Shown here in pieces: positions 1-8,248 of a DNA stretch of 64,000 nucleotides (the stretch's first letter is position 1; every line of letters starts with the position of its first letter). The DNA comes from Tsuneonella rigui (lineage in GTDB: Bacteria > Pseudomonadota > Alphaproteobacteria > Sphingomonadales > Sphingomonadaceae): the NCBI RefSeq assembly GCF_003958625.1, contig NZ_RSEL01000013.1, positions 286,829 through 350,828 of the forward strand, read 5' to 3'. The notes under the pieces were generated by a model. That model did no database searches and had not been told where the DNA came from. It saw only the letters and a list, made by a program, of their open reading frames with translations. The translations under genes were made by a program, and so were the position numbers.

Positions 1-80
1 TGGAAATCCCCGACGACGCGGCCGAGAAGATCACCACCGTCGGCGACGCGACCAAGTACATCGAAGAGCACAAGGGCTGA
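1..80 (+). CDS. acpP: acyl carrier protein, C-terminal end (partial)
   Basis: Only the last 26 residues are in the window, ending GDATKYIEEHKG and a TGA stop. The acidic tail with the ITTVGDATKYIE pattern is the fourth helix of bacterial acyl carrier protein, the cytosolic carrier of growing fatty acyl chains on a phosphopantetheine arm. The serine that bears the arm lies upstream of the window. The gene is directly followed on the same strand by fabF, the usual acpP-fabF order in proteobacteria, which supports the call. A hairpin separates the two genes. Confidence 0.9.
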   Translation, partial: EIPDDAAEKITTVGDATKYIEEHKG

Positions 81-129
81 TAGCCCATCCCGCCGTGCTC
101 ACCTGACGGCCAGTCGGCGGGGCTTACGA

Positions 130-160
130 CAGGCTCGACCCTTCGCGGGGTTCGGGCCTG
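130..160 (+). other. stem-loop between acpP and fabF
   Basis: The arms CAGGCTCGACCC (130-141) and GGGTTCGGGCCTG (148-160) pair with one mismatch and one bulge around a 6-base loop. A second, looser inverted repeat (CCCGCCG at 89-95, CGGCGGG at 115-121) precedes it. There is no U-run, so it does not look like a strong intrinsic terminator. It may mark an mRNA processing or stabilising site that lets acpP be expressed above fabF; that role is inference. The fabF Shine-Dalgarno GGAG lies just downstream. Confidence 0.4.
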
Positions 161-180
161 TTGCATTTACGGAGACTGAT

Positions 181-1440
181 ATGCGCCGAGTGGTCGTAAC
201 CGGACTGGGCCTCGTCACCCCGCTGGGCGGCGATGTCGAAACGACGTGGAAGAACCTGATTGCGGGCAAGAGCGGCATCGCGCCGATCACCCGCTTCGAC
301 GTCTCCGACCAGAAGGCCAAGATCGCCGGCGAGGTGAAGCCGAAGGACCATGAGTACGGCTTCGACCCCGACAAGCGCGTGGACTTCAAAGTCCAGCGCC
401 AGGTCGATCCGTTTATCGTCTACGCGATCGACGCGGCGGGCCAGGCGCTCGAAGACGCGGGCCTCGACAACATGACCGACGAAGAGAAGGAGCGCGCGGG
501 CGTTTCGATCGGTTCGGGCATCGGCGGGCTGCCGGGGATCGAGAGCGAATCGCTGGTGCTGGCGGAGAAGGGCCCGGGCCGCGTGTCCCCTCACTTCGTG
601 CACGGACGGCTGATCAACCTCACCAGCGGGCAGGTGTCGATCAAGTATGGCCTGATGGGCCCCAATCACTCGGTGGTGACCGCCTGCTCGACCGGCGCGC
701 ACTCGATCGGTGATGCGGCGCGCATGATCAAGGACGACGATGCGGACGTGATGCTCGCAGGCGGCGCGGAATCGACCATCAACCCCCTCGGCCTCGCCGG
801 CTTCGCGCAGGCCAAGGCGCTCAACATGAGCATGAACGACCGGCCCGAGCAGGCGAGCCGCCCCTACGACAAGGGCCGCGACGGGTTCGTGATGGGTGAG
901 GGCGCAGGCGTGATGGTGCTCGAGGAGTACGAGCACGCCAAGGCGCGCGGCGCGAAGATCTACGCCGAGGTCGTCGGCTACGGCCTGTCGGGCGATGCCT
1001 ACCACGTCACCGCGCCGCACCCCGAGGGGCGCGGTGCCGAACTGGCGATGAAGATGGCGCTTAAGAAGGCGCACATGGGCCCGGGCGATATCGATTATGT
1101 CAACGCGCACGGCACCAGCACGATGGCCGACACGATCGAGCTCGCCGCGGTCAAGCGCGTGCTGGGCGACGACCTGTCGGGCGCCTCGATGTCGAGCACC
1201 AAGAGTGCGATCGGCCACTTGCTCGGCGGTGCCGGCGCGGTCGAGGGCATCTTCTGCGTCCTGGCGATCCGCGACCAGGTGGTGCCGCCGACGCTCAACC
1301 TCGACGATCCCGACGAGGGTACCGAGGGCGTCGACCTCGTGCCGCACAAGGCCAAGCACCGCGAAGTGAACGCCGCGCTCAGCAACAGCTTCGGCTTCGG
1401 CGGCACCAACGCGAGCGTGATCTTCAAAAAGGTCGACTGA
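181..1440 (+). CDS. fabF: beta-ketoacyl-ACP synthase II
   Basis: This cytosolic enzyme condenses malonyl-ACP with acyl-ACP in fatty acid elongation and is the KAS II that works on palmitoleoyl-ACP. The 419-residue length fits the family. The catalytic triad is visible: Cys169 in VVTACSTGAHS, His310 in NAHGTST and His346 in KSAIGHLLGGAG, with Lys341 just before the last. The glycine-rich C-terminal FGFGGTNAS motif is present. The ATG at 181 follows a GGAG sequence at good spacing. It follows acpP and is separated by one base from mltG, an order common in alphaproteobacteria. Confidence 0.97.
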   Translation: MRRVVVTGLGLVTPLGGDVETTWKNLIAGKSGIAPITRFDVSDQKAKIAGEVKPKDHEYGFDPDKRVDFKVQRQVDPFIVYAIDAAGQALEDAGLDNMTDEEKERAGVSIGSGIGGLPGIESESLVLAEKGPGRVSPHFVHGRLINLTSGQVSIKYGLMGPNHSVVTACSTGAHSIGDAARMIKDDDADVMLAGGAESTINPLGLAGFAQAKALNMSMNDRPEQASRPYDKGRDGFVMGEGAGVMVLEEYEHAKARGAKIYAEVVGYGLSGDAYHVTAPHPEGRGAELAMKMALKKAHMGPGDIDYVNAHGTSTMADTIELAAVKRVLGDDLSGASMSSTKSAIGHLLGGAGAVEGIFCVLAIRDQVVPPTLNLDDPDEGTEGVDLVPHKAKHREVNAALSNSFGFGGTNASVIFKKVD

Positions 1441-1441
1441 C

Positions 1442-2404
1442 ATGCGCAAGGCCGCGCTGGCGCTTCTCGCGGTCGCCGCGCTGGCTTTCGCTTGGTTCGC
1501 ATGGGGCTGGTACGGCGGTGGGCCGATCGAGAAGGACACCGCATTCACCGTGCCCGACGGCGCGACGCTGACCTCGGTCGCTGGCAAGCTCGAAAAGGAG
1601 GGTCTGGTCGGATCGAGGAACAGCTTCCTGCTCCGCGCCAAGATCCTCGGCAGCGGCGACCCCGTGCAACGCGGCGAGTTCGCGATCCCGGCTGGCGCCA
1701 GCGCCGCGACGATCCTCGGCACGCTGCAGCATGGCCAGGTCATCCGCCGCTTCGTTACCGTGCCCGAGGGGCTGCCGTCGATCAGCGTCTACGAAAAGCT
1801 GATGGCGGAACCGCTCCTCACCGGGCCGATTCCGGTGCCCGAGGAAGGCTCGGTCCTCCCCGATACTTACGACTTCGAGCGCGGCGAGAGCCGGGTGAAG
1901 GTTCTCGCCCGCATGCAGGCGGCGATGACCAAGTACCTCGCGGAAGCGTGGTCGAAGCGGAAGAGCGGCATAGCGGTCACGACGCCGCAGCAGGCGGTGA
2001 CCCTCGCCTCGATTGTCGAGAAGGAAACCGGGGTCGCGAGCGAGCGGCGGATGGTCGCAGGCCTCTATTCGAACCGGGTCAAGCAGGGGATGCCGCTGCA
2101 GGCTGACCCGACGATCATCTACCCGATCACCAAGGGCAAGCCGCTCGGCCGCCGCATCCGACAGAGCGAGATCGCCGCGGTCAACGGCTACAACACCTAC
2201 ACCATGAGCGGCATGCCGGTGGGGCCCATTACCAACCCGGGGCGGCAGAGCATTGCCGCGGTCCTCAATCCCGCCGCCACCAACGCGCTGTACATGGTCG
2301 CGAACGGGAAGGGCGGGCACGTGTTCGCGAGCACACTCGCCGAGCACAACGCGAACGTGCAGCGCTGGTTCGCCATCCGGCGCGCGCGCGGGGAGCTCGA
2401 GTGA
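1442..2404 (+). CDS. mltG: endolytic murein transglycosylase
   Basis: MltG cleaves nascent peptidoglycan strands at the inner membrane and limits glycan length during synthesis. The 320-residue protein starts with one hydrophobic anchor (residues 4-22), followed by a periplasmic YceG domain. The conserved IVEKETG glutamates lie at 193-195, then YSNRVKQGMPLQADPT and, near the end, NGYNTYTMSGMPVGPITNPG, all typical of the family. The start codon sits one base after the fabF stop, so the genes are probably cotranscribed. The C-terminal residues overlap the start of the next reading frame. Confidence 0.95.
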   Translation: MRKAALALLAVAALAFAWFAWGWYGGGPIEKDTAFTVPDGATLTSVAGKLEKEGLVGSRNSFLLRAKILGSGDPVQRGEFAIPAGASAATILGTLQHGQVIRRFVTVPEGLPSISVYEKLMAEPLLTGPIPVPEEGSVLPDTYDFERGESRVKVLARMQAAMTKYLAEAWSKRKSGIAVTTPQQAVTLASIVEKETGVASERRMVAGLYSNRVKQGMPLQADPTIIYPITKGKPLGRRIRQSEIAAVNGYNTYTMSGMPVGPITNPGRQSIAAVLNPAATNALYMVANGKGGHVFASTLAEHNANVQRWFAIRRARGELE

Positions 2405-2408
2405 GTTC

Positions 2409-2918
2409 GTGCGCGATCTCGCGCCGCTGATCGTCACCGCCGAACTGCCCGAGGCGCTGCAATCGCGCGCCGATCAACTGCGCCGCGAGCATTTCCCGCC
2501 CGAGCGCAATTACCTCAATGCGCACGTCACGCTCTTTCATGCGGTTCCAGCGCCTTACGAGGACGAGTTGAAAGACGTTCTCGCGGCAGAGGCGCGCGCC
2601 AAGCCGGTGCCGGCGCGGCTCGAAGGCGTGATGTCGCTCGGCGGGGGCGCCGCGCTCAAGCTGTCCAGCCCGGCCATGCTCGAACTCCGAGAGCGCATCG
2701 CCGATCGCTTCCACGGCCTGCTCACCGTACAGGACCAGCAGGCGCCGCGCCTTCACGTGACCGTGCAGAACAAGGTCTCAAGCACGAAAGCCAAGGCACT
2801 TCAGGCGCACCTTGCAGCGGCGATCGAGCCGCGCGATTTCGCCTTCGCGGGCCTTGCGCTGCACCGCTATCGCGGCGGGCCGTGGGAGCTCGTGAAACGG
2901 TGGTCATTCCGCGGTTGA
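2409..2918 (+). CDS. 2H phosphoesterase, 2'-5' RNA ligase family
   Basis: Two HxTx motifs, HVTLFH (His39) and HVTVQN (His116), define the two-histidine phosphoesterase fold of the ThpR/LigT family, which opens 2',3'-cyclic nucleotide ends or joins 2'-5' bonds. The open frame extends back into mltG, but the family-like sequence begins at VRDLAPLIVTAELP. I therefore chose the GTG at 2409, four bases after the mltG stop, giving about 169 residues, a normal length. It is probably the last gene of the fabF-mltG transcript. The exact RNA substrate cannot be told from sequence. Confidence 0.85.
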   Translation: MRDLAPLIVTAELPEALQSRADQLRREHFPPERNYLNAHVTLFHAVPAPYEDELKDVLAAEARAKPVPARLEGVMSLGGGAALKLSSPAMLELRERIADRFHGLLTVQDQQAPRLHVTVQNKVSSTKAKALQAHLAAAIEPRDFAFAGLALHRYRGGPWELVKRWSFRG

Positions 2919-2924
2919 CCGCAT

Positions 2925-2969
2925 GGGGCACCGCCCCTAAATGCGCCGCCTGTCCGGGCCACCGCCCGG
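2925..2969. other. two short G/C hairpins upstream of the tRNA gene
   Basis: GGGGC-ACC-GCCCC (2925-2937) and CCGGGC-CACC-GCCCGG (2954-2969) are perfect small inverted repeats in the 62 bases between the phosphoesterase stop and the tRNA. Neither has a downstream T-run. They may end the upstream mRNA or lie in the 5' part of the tRNA precursor; the sequence does not decide. Confidence 0.35.
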
Positions 2970-2980
2970 CCTGCCCCTGG

Positions 2981-3057
2981 GGCGGAGTAGCTCAGCTGGT
3001 TAGAGCAGCGGAATCATAATCCGCGTGTCGGGGGTTCAAGTCCCTCCTCCGCTACCA
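2981..3057 (+). tRNA. tRNA-Met (CAT), elongator type
   Basis: The 77 bases fold as a full cloverleaf. The acceptor GGCGGAG pairs with CTCCGCT (one G-T pair); the D-arm GCTC pairs with GAGC; the anticodon stem GCGGA/TCCGC holds loop ATCATAA; and the T-arm GGGGG-TTCAAGT-CCCTC follows. CCA is encoded at 3055-3057. The anticodon is CAT. The anticodon stem lacks the three G-C pairs of initiator tRNA, so this is elongator Met. A minor Ile tRNA read as CAU after lysidine modification is the alternative and is less likely from the overall sequence. Confidence 0.93.
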
Positions 3058-3075
3058 TTCCCGAATCCAAGCGCC

Positions 3076-4365
3076 TCAATCGATCGGCCGCTCGCCGACG
3101 ATCGACAAGCCGTAGCCCTCCAGCGCCGCGAGCGCGTGATGGGTGTTGGTCAGCAGGACCATCTCGCGGATCCCGAGTTCGGCGAGGATCTGCGCGCCGC
3201 CGCCGTAGTCACGCTGGACGGGCGTCTCGTCTCCGTCATCCGTCTTCGGCTCGCCGCCGGCCGCCTGCATGGCGCGGCTGACATAATCGGGGCTGGGCCG
3301 GTTGAGCAGCACGAGCACGCCTGAGCCCTCCTCGCCGATGATCTCCATCGCCCGGCGGACCAGCGAATCGCGCTCGCCCGTCTCGCCGAACACGTCGGGG
3401 AAGACCGACAGCATGTGCATGCGCACCAGCGTGGGCTTGGCCGGATCGATCGCGCCTTTGACCAGCGCCATCGTCTCCTCGCCGGTCGCCCGGTTGTGGA
3501 ACGCGATCGCGGTCCACGCGCCGCCCCACCGGCTGGTGAAGGCCCGCTGTCCGCGCCGCTCGATCATGTGATCGTGTTCGCGGCGATAGGAAATAAGATC
3601 GCGGATCGTGCCGATCTTGAGGTCGTGCTGGCGGGCGAAACGGACGAGGTCGTCCATCCGGCTCATCGAGCCGTCGTCGTTCATGATCTCGCAGATCACG
3701 CCCGAAGCATTGAGGCCCGCGAGGCGCGAGATATCGACCGCCGCTTCGGTATGACCCGCGCGCACCAGTACGCCTCCGTCGCGCGCGACCAGCGGGAAGA
3801 CATGCCCGGGCGTGACGATGTCGTCCGAGCCCTTCGCGGCGTCGATCGCCACCGCGATGGTGCGCGCACGGTCGGCGGCGGAAATGCCGGTGGTCACACC
3901 CTCGCGTGCCTCGATCGAAGTGGTGAAGGCGGTCGAGTGGCGCGTGCGATTGCGCGCACTCATCGGACCGAGCCCAAGCTGGTCGACGCGCTGCTTGGCA
4001 AGCGCCAGGCAGATCAGCCCGCGGCCATGCGTGGCCATGAAGTTGATCGCCTGCGGCGTCGCCATTTGCGCCGGGATGACGAGGTCGCCCTCGTTCTCGC
4101 GGTCCTCGTCATCGACCAGAATGAACATGCGCCCGTTGCGTGCTTCCTCGATGATCGCTTCGATCCCGACGATCACCGGCCGCTCGTCGTTGTCGCTCAG
4201 GAAGCGGTCGAGCTTGTCGAGGGTATCGGCGGTCGGGTTCCAGCTCGGCTTGGTGCAATCGCGCAGCGAGTTGGCGTGGAGGCCGGCCGCGCGCGCGAGC
4301 GCCGTGCGCGACATGCCACCTTGTTCGACGAGTGCGCGGACGCGCGTGATCACTGATGTATCCAT
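3076..4365 (-). CDS. ribB: HTH-fused 3,4-dihydroxy-2-butanone 4-phosphate synthase
   Basis: RibB converts ribulose 5-phosphate to the four-carbon unit of riboflavin. I chose the ATG at 4365 (429 residues), because the frame upstream has no family character. Residues 1-60 form a Cro/CI-like helix-turn-helix (LARAAGLHANSLRD). The DHBP synthase domain follows, with the acidic DDEDRENEGD motif at 85-94 and RAGHTEAAVD. The C-terminal part (about 265-429) resembles GTP cyclohydrolase II but lacks the zinc-binding cysteines and the GDVFGS-type active site, so the protein is probably not a working RibA. The helix-turn-helix and a palindrome just upstream suggest self-regulation. The gene is divergent from cysD. 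Confidence 0.9.
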   Translation of the reverse strand: MDTSVITRVRALVEQGGMSRTALARAAGLHANSLRDCTKPSWNPTADTLDKLDRFLSDNDERPVIVGIEAIIEEARNGRMFILVDDEDRENEGDLVIPAQMATPQAINFMATHGRGLICLALAKQRVDQLGLGPMSARNRTRHSTAFTTSIEAREGVTTGISAADRARTIAVAIDAAKGSDDIVTPGHVFPLVARDGGVLVRAGHTEAAVDISRLAGLNASGVICEIMNDDGSMSRMDDLVRFARQHDLKIGTIRDLISYRREHDHMIERRGQRAFTSRWGGAWTAIAFHNRATGEETMALVKGAIDPAKPTLVRMHMLSVFPDVFGETGERDSLVRRAMEIIGEEGSGVLVLLNRPSPDYVSRAMQAAGGEPKTDDGDETPVQRDYGGGAQILAELGIREMVLLTNTHHALAALEGYGLSIVGERPID

Positions 4366-4392
4366 GGCGACTCGATTAGCACATCGGGCCGC

Positions 4393-4417
4393 ACATCCAA
4401 ACATTGAAATGTGATGT
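4393..4417. promoter_or_regulatory. palindrome upstream of HTH-ribB, candidate operator
   Basis: ACATC-CAA-ACATT-GA-AATGT-GATGT is an inverted repeat with a perfect ACATT/AATGT core (401-412 within the 4 kb) and outer ACATC/GATGT arms. It starts 28 bases upstream of the ribB ATG, in AT-richer DNA than its surroundings, where the promoter would lie. Because RibB itself carries a Cro-type DNA-binding domain, an autoregulatory operator is a reasonable inference. It could also serve the divergent cysD promoter. Confidence 0.35.
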
Positions 4418-4571
4418 TTCTGCAGATCAGTGTGGGGAAGTGCTGCTTCGCGGGGTCGAAGAAAGCTTGGAAAGCAGCATGCCGCATCGCTCGCTACATG
4501 CCCGTCCACAACAGGTTTGCGCGCCCGATAGGCATCGTGGATACCGTCCCGGTGCAGTTTGAGAGACGATT

Positions 4572-5471
4572 TTGACCCTGACTCACCTCCAGCGCCTCGA
4601 GGCCGAGGCCATCCACATTATGCGCGAAGTGGTTGCTGAAGCGGAGCGCCCGGTCATGCTCTATTCGGTCGGCAAGGACAGCGCGGTGATGCTGCACCTG
4701 GCGCGCAAGGCGTTCTATCCTGCGCCCCCGCCATTCCCGCTGCTCCACGTCGACACCACCTGGAAGTTCAAGGACATGTACGCGCTGCGTGACCGCATGG
4801 CGCGCGATTCCGGGATGGAGCTGCTGGTGTGGCAGAACCCCGAAGCCAAGGCGCGCGGGATCAACCCCTTCGACCACGGCCCGCTACACACCGACATGTG
4901 GAAGACCGAAGGGCTGAAGCAGGCGCTCGACCACTACGTCTTCGACGCGGCCTTCGGCGGCGCGCGGCGCGACGAAGAGAAGTCTCGTGCAAAGGAAAGA
5001 GTATTCTCTTTCCGCACCGCCAGCCACGGGTGGGACCCCAAGAACCAGCGGCCCGAGCTGTGGAACCTCTACAACGCGCGCAAGGCCAAGGGCGAGAGCA
5101 TCCGGGTGTTCCCGATCTCGAACTGGACCGAGCTCGACGTGTGGCAATACATCCAGCTCGAAGGAATCGACATCGTCCCGCTCTACCTCGCCGCTCCGCG
5201 CCCGACCGTGGAGCGCGACGGGCTGCTGCTGATGGTGGACGACGAGCGCTTCCCATTGCGCGAGGGCGAGACGCCGGTGATGCGCTCGGTCCGCTTCCGA
5301 ACCCTCGGTTGTTATCCGCTGACCGGCGCGGTCGAGAGCGAAGCCGCAACCTTGAGCGAGGTGATCCAGGAGACGCTGCTCACCACCACCTCCGAACGCC
5401 AGGGCCGCGCGATCGACAAGGACGCCGGCGGTGCGGGGATGGAAGTGAAGAAGCAGCAGGGGTACTTTTGA
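4572..5471 (+). CDS. cysD: sulfate adenylyltransferase subunit 2
   Basis: CysD is the catalytic ATP-pyrophosphatase-fold subunit of ATP sulfurylase, which makes adenosine 5'-phosphosulfate from sulfate and ATP in the cytosol with the GTPase CysN. The 299-residue length is normal. The PP-loop [12 protein letters not shown] is at 31-42, and typical CysD sequence follows ([40 protein letters not shown]). The start is a TTG at 4572, matching the family N-terminus [12 protein letters not shown]. The partner cysNC lies 129 bases downstream, beyond a REP-like palindrome. Confidence 0.96.
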   Translation: MTLTHLQRLEAEAIHIMREVVAEAERPVMLYSVGKDSAVMLHLARKAFYPAPPPFPLLHVDTTWKFKDMYALRDRMARDSGMELLVWQNPEAKARGINPFDHGPLHTDMWKTEGLKQALDHYVFDAAFGGARRDEEKSRAKERVFSFRTASHGWDPKNQRPELWNLYNARKAKGESIRVFPISNWTELDVWQYIQLEGIDIVPLYLAAPRPTVERDGLLLMVDDERFPLREGETPVMRSVRFRTLGCYPLTGAVESEAATLSEVIQETLLTTTSERQGRAIDKDAGGAGMEVKKQQGYF

Positions 5472-5478
5472 CGTGCCA

Positions 5479-5497
5479 CGGAATGCGAAGCGTTCCG
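5479..5497 (+). other. small hairpin just after cysD
   Basis: CGGAATGC-GAA-GCGTTCCG pairs fully apart from one G-T. It lies 8 bases after the cysD stop and directly before the first arm of the REP-like element. With that element it gives the cysD 3' end an unusually structured tail. There is no T-run. Confidence 0.4.
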
Positions 5498-5500
5498 CAA

Positions 5501-5588
5501 CGTCAACCCCGGGCTTGACCCGGGGTCGTGCTGCCTTCGAACTCGACGGAAACAAAAAGCCTGGCCCCGGATCAAGTCCGGGGCGACG
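5501..5588. repeat. REP/BIME-like palindromic element, copy 1 (within cysD-cysNC)
   Basis: Two hairpins in mirror arrangement: ACCCCGGG-CTTGA-CCCGGGGT and GCCCCGGA-TCAAG-TCCGGGGC. The loops are complementary to each other and the element is bounded by CGTC and GACG. Two further copies with the same arms are at 16274-16362 and 37735-37823. This copy lies inside an operon, 13 bases before the cysNC start, so it may influence the CysD:CysN ratio by transcript ending or mRNA protection. Confidence 0.75.
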
Positions 5589-5600
5589 AGAGTGGGTGCG

Positions 5601-7514
5601 ATGAATTCCGAGCCGATCTACCAGACCGACGCGCTGATCGCCGAGGATATCGAGGCCTACCTCGCGCAGCACCAGCACAAGACGATGCTGCGCTTCATCA
5701 CCTGCGGCAGTGTCGACGACGGCAAGTCCACCCTGATCGGGCGGCTGCTCTACGACAGCAAGATGATCTTCGAAGATCAGCTTGCCGCGCTGGAAAGCGA
5801 CAGCAAGCGCGTCGGCACGCAAGGGCAGGAGATCGATTTCGCGCTGCTGGTCGACGGCCTCGCCGCAGAGCGCGAGCAGGGCATCACGATCGACGTCGCC
5901 TACCGCTTTTTCTCGACCGAGAAACGCAAGTTCATCGTCGCCGACTGCCCGGGGCACGAGCAGTACACCCGCAACATGGTCACCGGCGCGAGCACCGCCG
6001 ACCTGGCGGTGATCCTGGTCGATGCGCGCAAGGGCGTGCTGGTTCAGACCCGGCGGCACAGCTACCTGTGCCACCTGCTCGGTATCAAGAACGTAGTGCT
6101 GGCGGTGAACAAGATGGACCTCGTCGGGTATGACCGGGCCACCTACGACACGATCGTCGCCGACTATGCCGCGTTCGCCCGGAGCATCGGCATCGAGAGC
6201 TTCACCGCGATCCCGATCTCAGGCTTCAAGGGCGACAACATCACTGCTGCGCCCTCCGCGAGTACGCCGTGGTACGACGGGCCCAGCCTGGTCGAGCACC
6301 TCGAAAGCGTCGAGGTGCTGAGCGGCGTCGATGCCGGCAAGCCGTTCCGCATGCCGGTGCAATGGGTCAACCGGCCCAACCTCGACTTCCGCGGTTTCGC
6401 CGGCCAGATCGCGACCGGCAGCGTGAAGTCGGGCGACGCGGTACGCGTGCTGCCTTCGGGCAAGACCACTACCATCGCCCGCATTGTGACGCTCGACGGC
6501 GACCTAAACGAGGCGGTCGCCGGCCAGTCGGTCACGCTCACCTTCGCCGACGAGATAGACTGCAGCCGCGGCGACGTGATCGCGGTCGCGGACGATCCGC
6601 CGCAGGTCGCCGACCAGTTCGAAAGCACGCTGGTGTGGATGGCCGACGAGGCGCTGATCCCGGGCCGCGGCTACTGGCTCAAGCTCGCCACCCAGACCGT
6701 CTCGGCGACCATCGCCGAGCCCAAGTACGAGATCGACGTCAACAGCCTCGAACATCTCGCGGCCAAGACGCTGGAATTGAACCAGATTGGGGTTGCCGAG
6801 CTGACGACCGACAAGCCGGTGGTGTTCGAGCCTTACGCCGACAACCGCACGCTCGGCGGCTTCATCCTGATCGACAAGATCACCAACGCGACGGTGGCAG
6901 CGGGCATGCTGCACTTCAGCCTACGCCGCAGCCAGAACGTGCACTGGCAGCCGACCGACGTATCCCGCCAGCACCACGCCGCGCTCAAGAACCAGGCGCC
7001 GCGGGTGCTGTGGTTCACCGGCCTCAGCGGGTCGGGCAAGTCGACCATCGCCAACGAGGTCGAAAAGCGCCTCGCGCTGATGAACCGGCACACCTTCCTG
7101 CTCGACGGCGACAACGTCCGCCACGGGCTCAACAAGGACCTGGGCTTCACCGAGGCCGACCGGATCGAGAACATCCGCCGGGTGGGCGAAGTCGCGCGGC
7201 TGATGGCCGACGCGGGTCTCATCGTCCTCACCGCGTTCATCAGCCCCTTCCGCGCCGAGCGGGACATGGTGCGTGCGATGCTGCCCGAGGGCGAGTTCGT
7301 GGAGATCTTCGTCGACACCCCGCTCGAGGTGGCCGAAGCACGCGATGTGAAAGGGCTCTACAAGAAGGCTAGAAGCGGGGAGCTCAAGAACTTCACCGGC
7401 ATCGACAGTCCCTACGAACCGCCAGAGCGGCCCGACATCGTCGTCAACACCGTCGAGATGACGCCGGAGCAGGCGGCGCAGCACATAATCGACAAGCTGT
7501 TGCCGCTGAAATGA
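5601..7514 (+). CDS. cysNC: bifunctional ATP sulfurylase GTPase subunit / APS kinase
   Basis: The N-terminal half is the CysN GTPase that drives APS synthesis with CysD: P-loop GSVDDGKS at 36-43, DCPGHEQY near 115 and NKMD near 170, then EF-Tu-like barrel domains. The C-terminal 170 residues are CysC, the APS kinase that makes PAPS, with P-loop GLSGSGKST from about 474 and [15 protein letters not shown]. The fusion is common in alphaproteobacteria. The frame opens at a GTG (5592), but the ATG at 5601 matches the family N-terminus better. The stop overlaps the cysQ ATG by four bases, so the genes are coupled. Confidence 0.96.
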   Translation: MNSEPIYQTDALIAEDIEAYLAQHQHKTMLRFITCGSVDDGKSTLIGRLLYDSKMIFEDQLAALESDSKRVGTQGQEIDFALLVDGLAAEREQGITIDVAYRFFSTEKRKFIVADCPGHEQYTRNMVTGASTADLAVILVDARKGVLVQTRRHSYLCHLLGIKNVVLAVNKMDLVGYDRATYDTIVADYAAFARSIGIESFTAIPISGFKGDNITAAPSASTPWYDGPSLVEHLESVEVLSGVDAGKPFRMPVQWVNRPNLDFRGFAGQIATGSVKSGDAVRVLPSGKTTTIARIVTLDGDLNEAVAGQSVTLTFADEIDCSRGDVIAVADDPPQVADQFESTLVWMADEALIPGRGYWLKLATQTVSATIAEPKYEIDVNSLEHLAAKTLELNQIGVAELTTDKPVVFEPYADNRTLGGFILIDKITNATVAAGMLHFSLRRSQNVHWQPTDVSRQHHAALKNQAPRVLWFTGLSGSGKSTIANEVEKRLALMNRHTFLLDGDNVRHGLNKDLGFTEADRIENIRRVGEVARLMADAGLIVLTAFISPFRAERDMVRAMLPEGEFVEIFVDTPLEVAEARDVKGLYKKARSGELKNFTGIDSPYEPPERPDIVVNTVEMTPEQAAQHIIDKLLPLK

Positions 7515-8248
7515 ACGACCACGAACTCGCCGCGCATCTCGCCGAGGAGGCGGGGCGTATCCTGCTTCAGGTGCGCGACAGTCGCAAGCATCATGGCAAG
7601 GAGCTCGGCCGCACGGGCGATGCCGAAGCCAACGCCCTGTTGGTCGCCGCATTGCGCGAGCTCCGGGCTCACGATGGCCTGCTGTCGGAAGAGGAGAAGG
7701 ACAGTCCGGCCCGCCTGGGCAAAGAGCGCACATGGATCGTCGATCCCCTCGACGGCACGCGCGAATACGGCGAGGAGCGGAGCGACTGGGCGGTGCACGT
7801 CGCGCTGTCGGTCGCGGGCTATCCAGCGGTTGGTGCGGTGGCGCTGCCCGCGCTCGGGCTGGTGCTGCGCACCGATCGGCCGCAGGCTCTAGCCCCCGTC
7901 CGCTCGCCGCCGCGCATGGTCGTCAGCCGCACCCGGCCCGCGCGCGAGGCTCAACTGGTTGCAGAAGCAGTAGGCGCAGAACTCGTCCCGATGGGCAGCG
8001 CCGGGGCCAAGGCGATGGCCGTGGTGCGCGGCGAGGCCGAAATCTACCTGCACACCGGCGGGCAATACGAATGGGATAGCTGCGCACCCGCCGCGGTCGC
8101 GCTCGCGCATGGCCTTCACGTCAGCAGGGTCGATGGCTCGCCGCTCGAATACAACCAGCCCAATCCCTACATGGCGGACCTGCTGATCTGCCGGCAGGAA
8201 TGGGCGGAGCGCGTGCTCGGTCTCGTCGCGTCGATCAGCGCGGCCTGA
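7511..8248 (+). CDS. cysQ: 3'(2'),5'-bisphosphate nucleotidase
   Basis: CysQ removes the 3' phosphate of PAP left over from PAPS reduction, so it keeps sulfate assimilation running. The inositol-monophosphatase fold is shown by metal-binding Glu60-Glu61 in SEEEKD, the DPLDGTREY motif at 78-86 and the C-terminal WDSCAPA near 188. The length of 245 is slightly short of the usual 250-270. The ATGA overlap with cysNC and the position in the sulfate cluster decide the call against inositol monophosphatase. It ends exactly where the convergent YeiH-type gene ends, with no spacer. Confidence 0.9.
   Translation: MNDHELAAHLAEEAGRILLQVRDSRKHHGKELGRTGDAEANALLVAALRELRAHDGLLSEEEKDSPARLGKERTWIVDPLDGTREYGEERSDWAVHVALSVAGYPAVGAVALPALGLVLRTDRPQALAPVRSPPRMVVSRTRPAREAQLVAEAVGAELVPMGSAGAKAMAVVRGEAEIYLHTGGQYEWDSCAPAAVALAHGLHVSRVDGSPLEYNQPNPYMADLLICRQEWAERVLGLVASISAA

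Noticed and set aside
124..1743. Long minus-strand open frame (539 codons) opposite fabF and mltG
   Set aside because: It has no family motifs, is rich in Arg, His and Ala, and mirrors the codon positions of genuine genes on the plus strand; a by-product of high G+C.
2981..3057. Initiator tRNA-Met
   Set aside because: The anticodon stem lacks the three consecutive G-C pairs and the 5' end pairs (G-T), unlike the initiator's unpaired first base.
4366..4571. FMN riboswitch in the ribB leader
   Set aside because: The conserved RFN-element core sequences are not present, and the leader is too short; only a protein-operator-like palindrome is seen.
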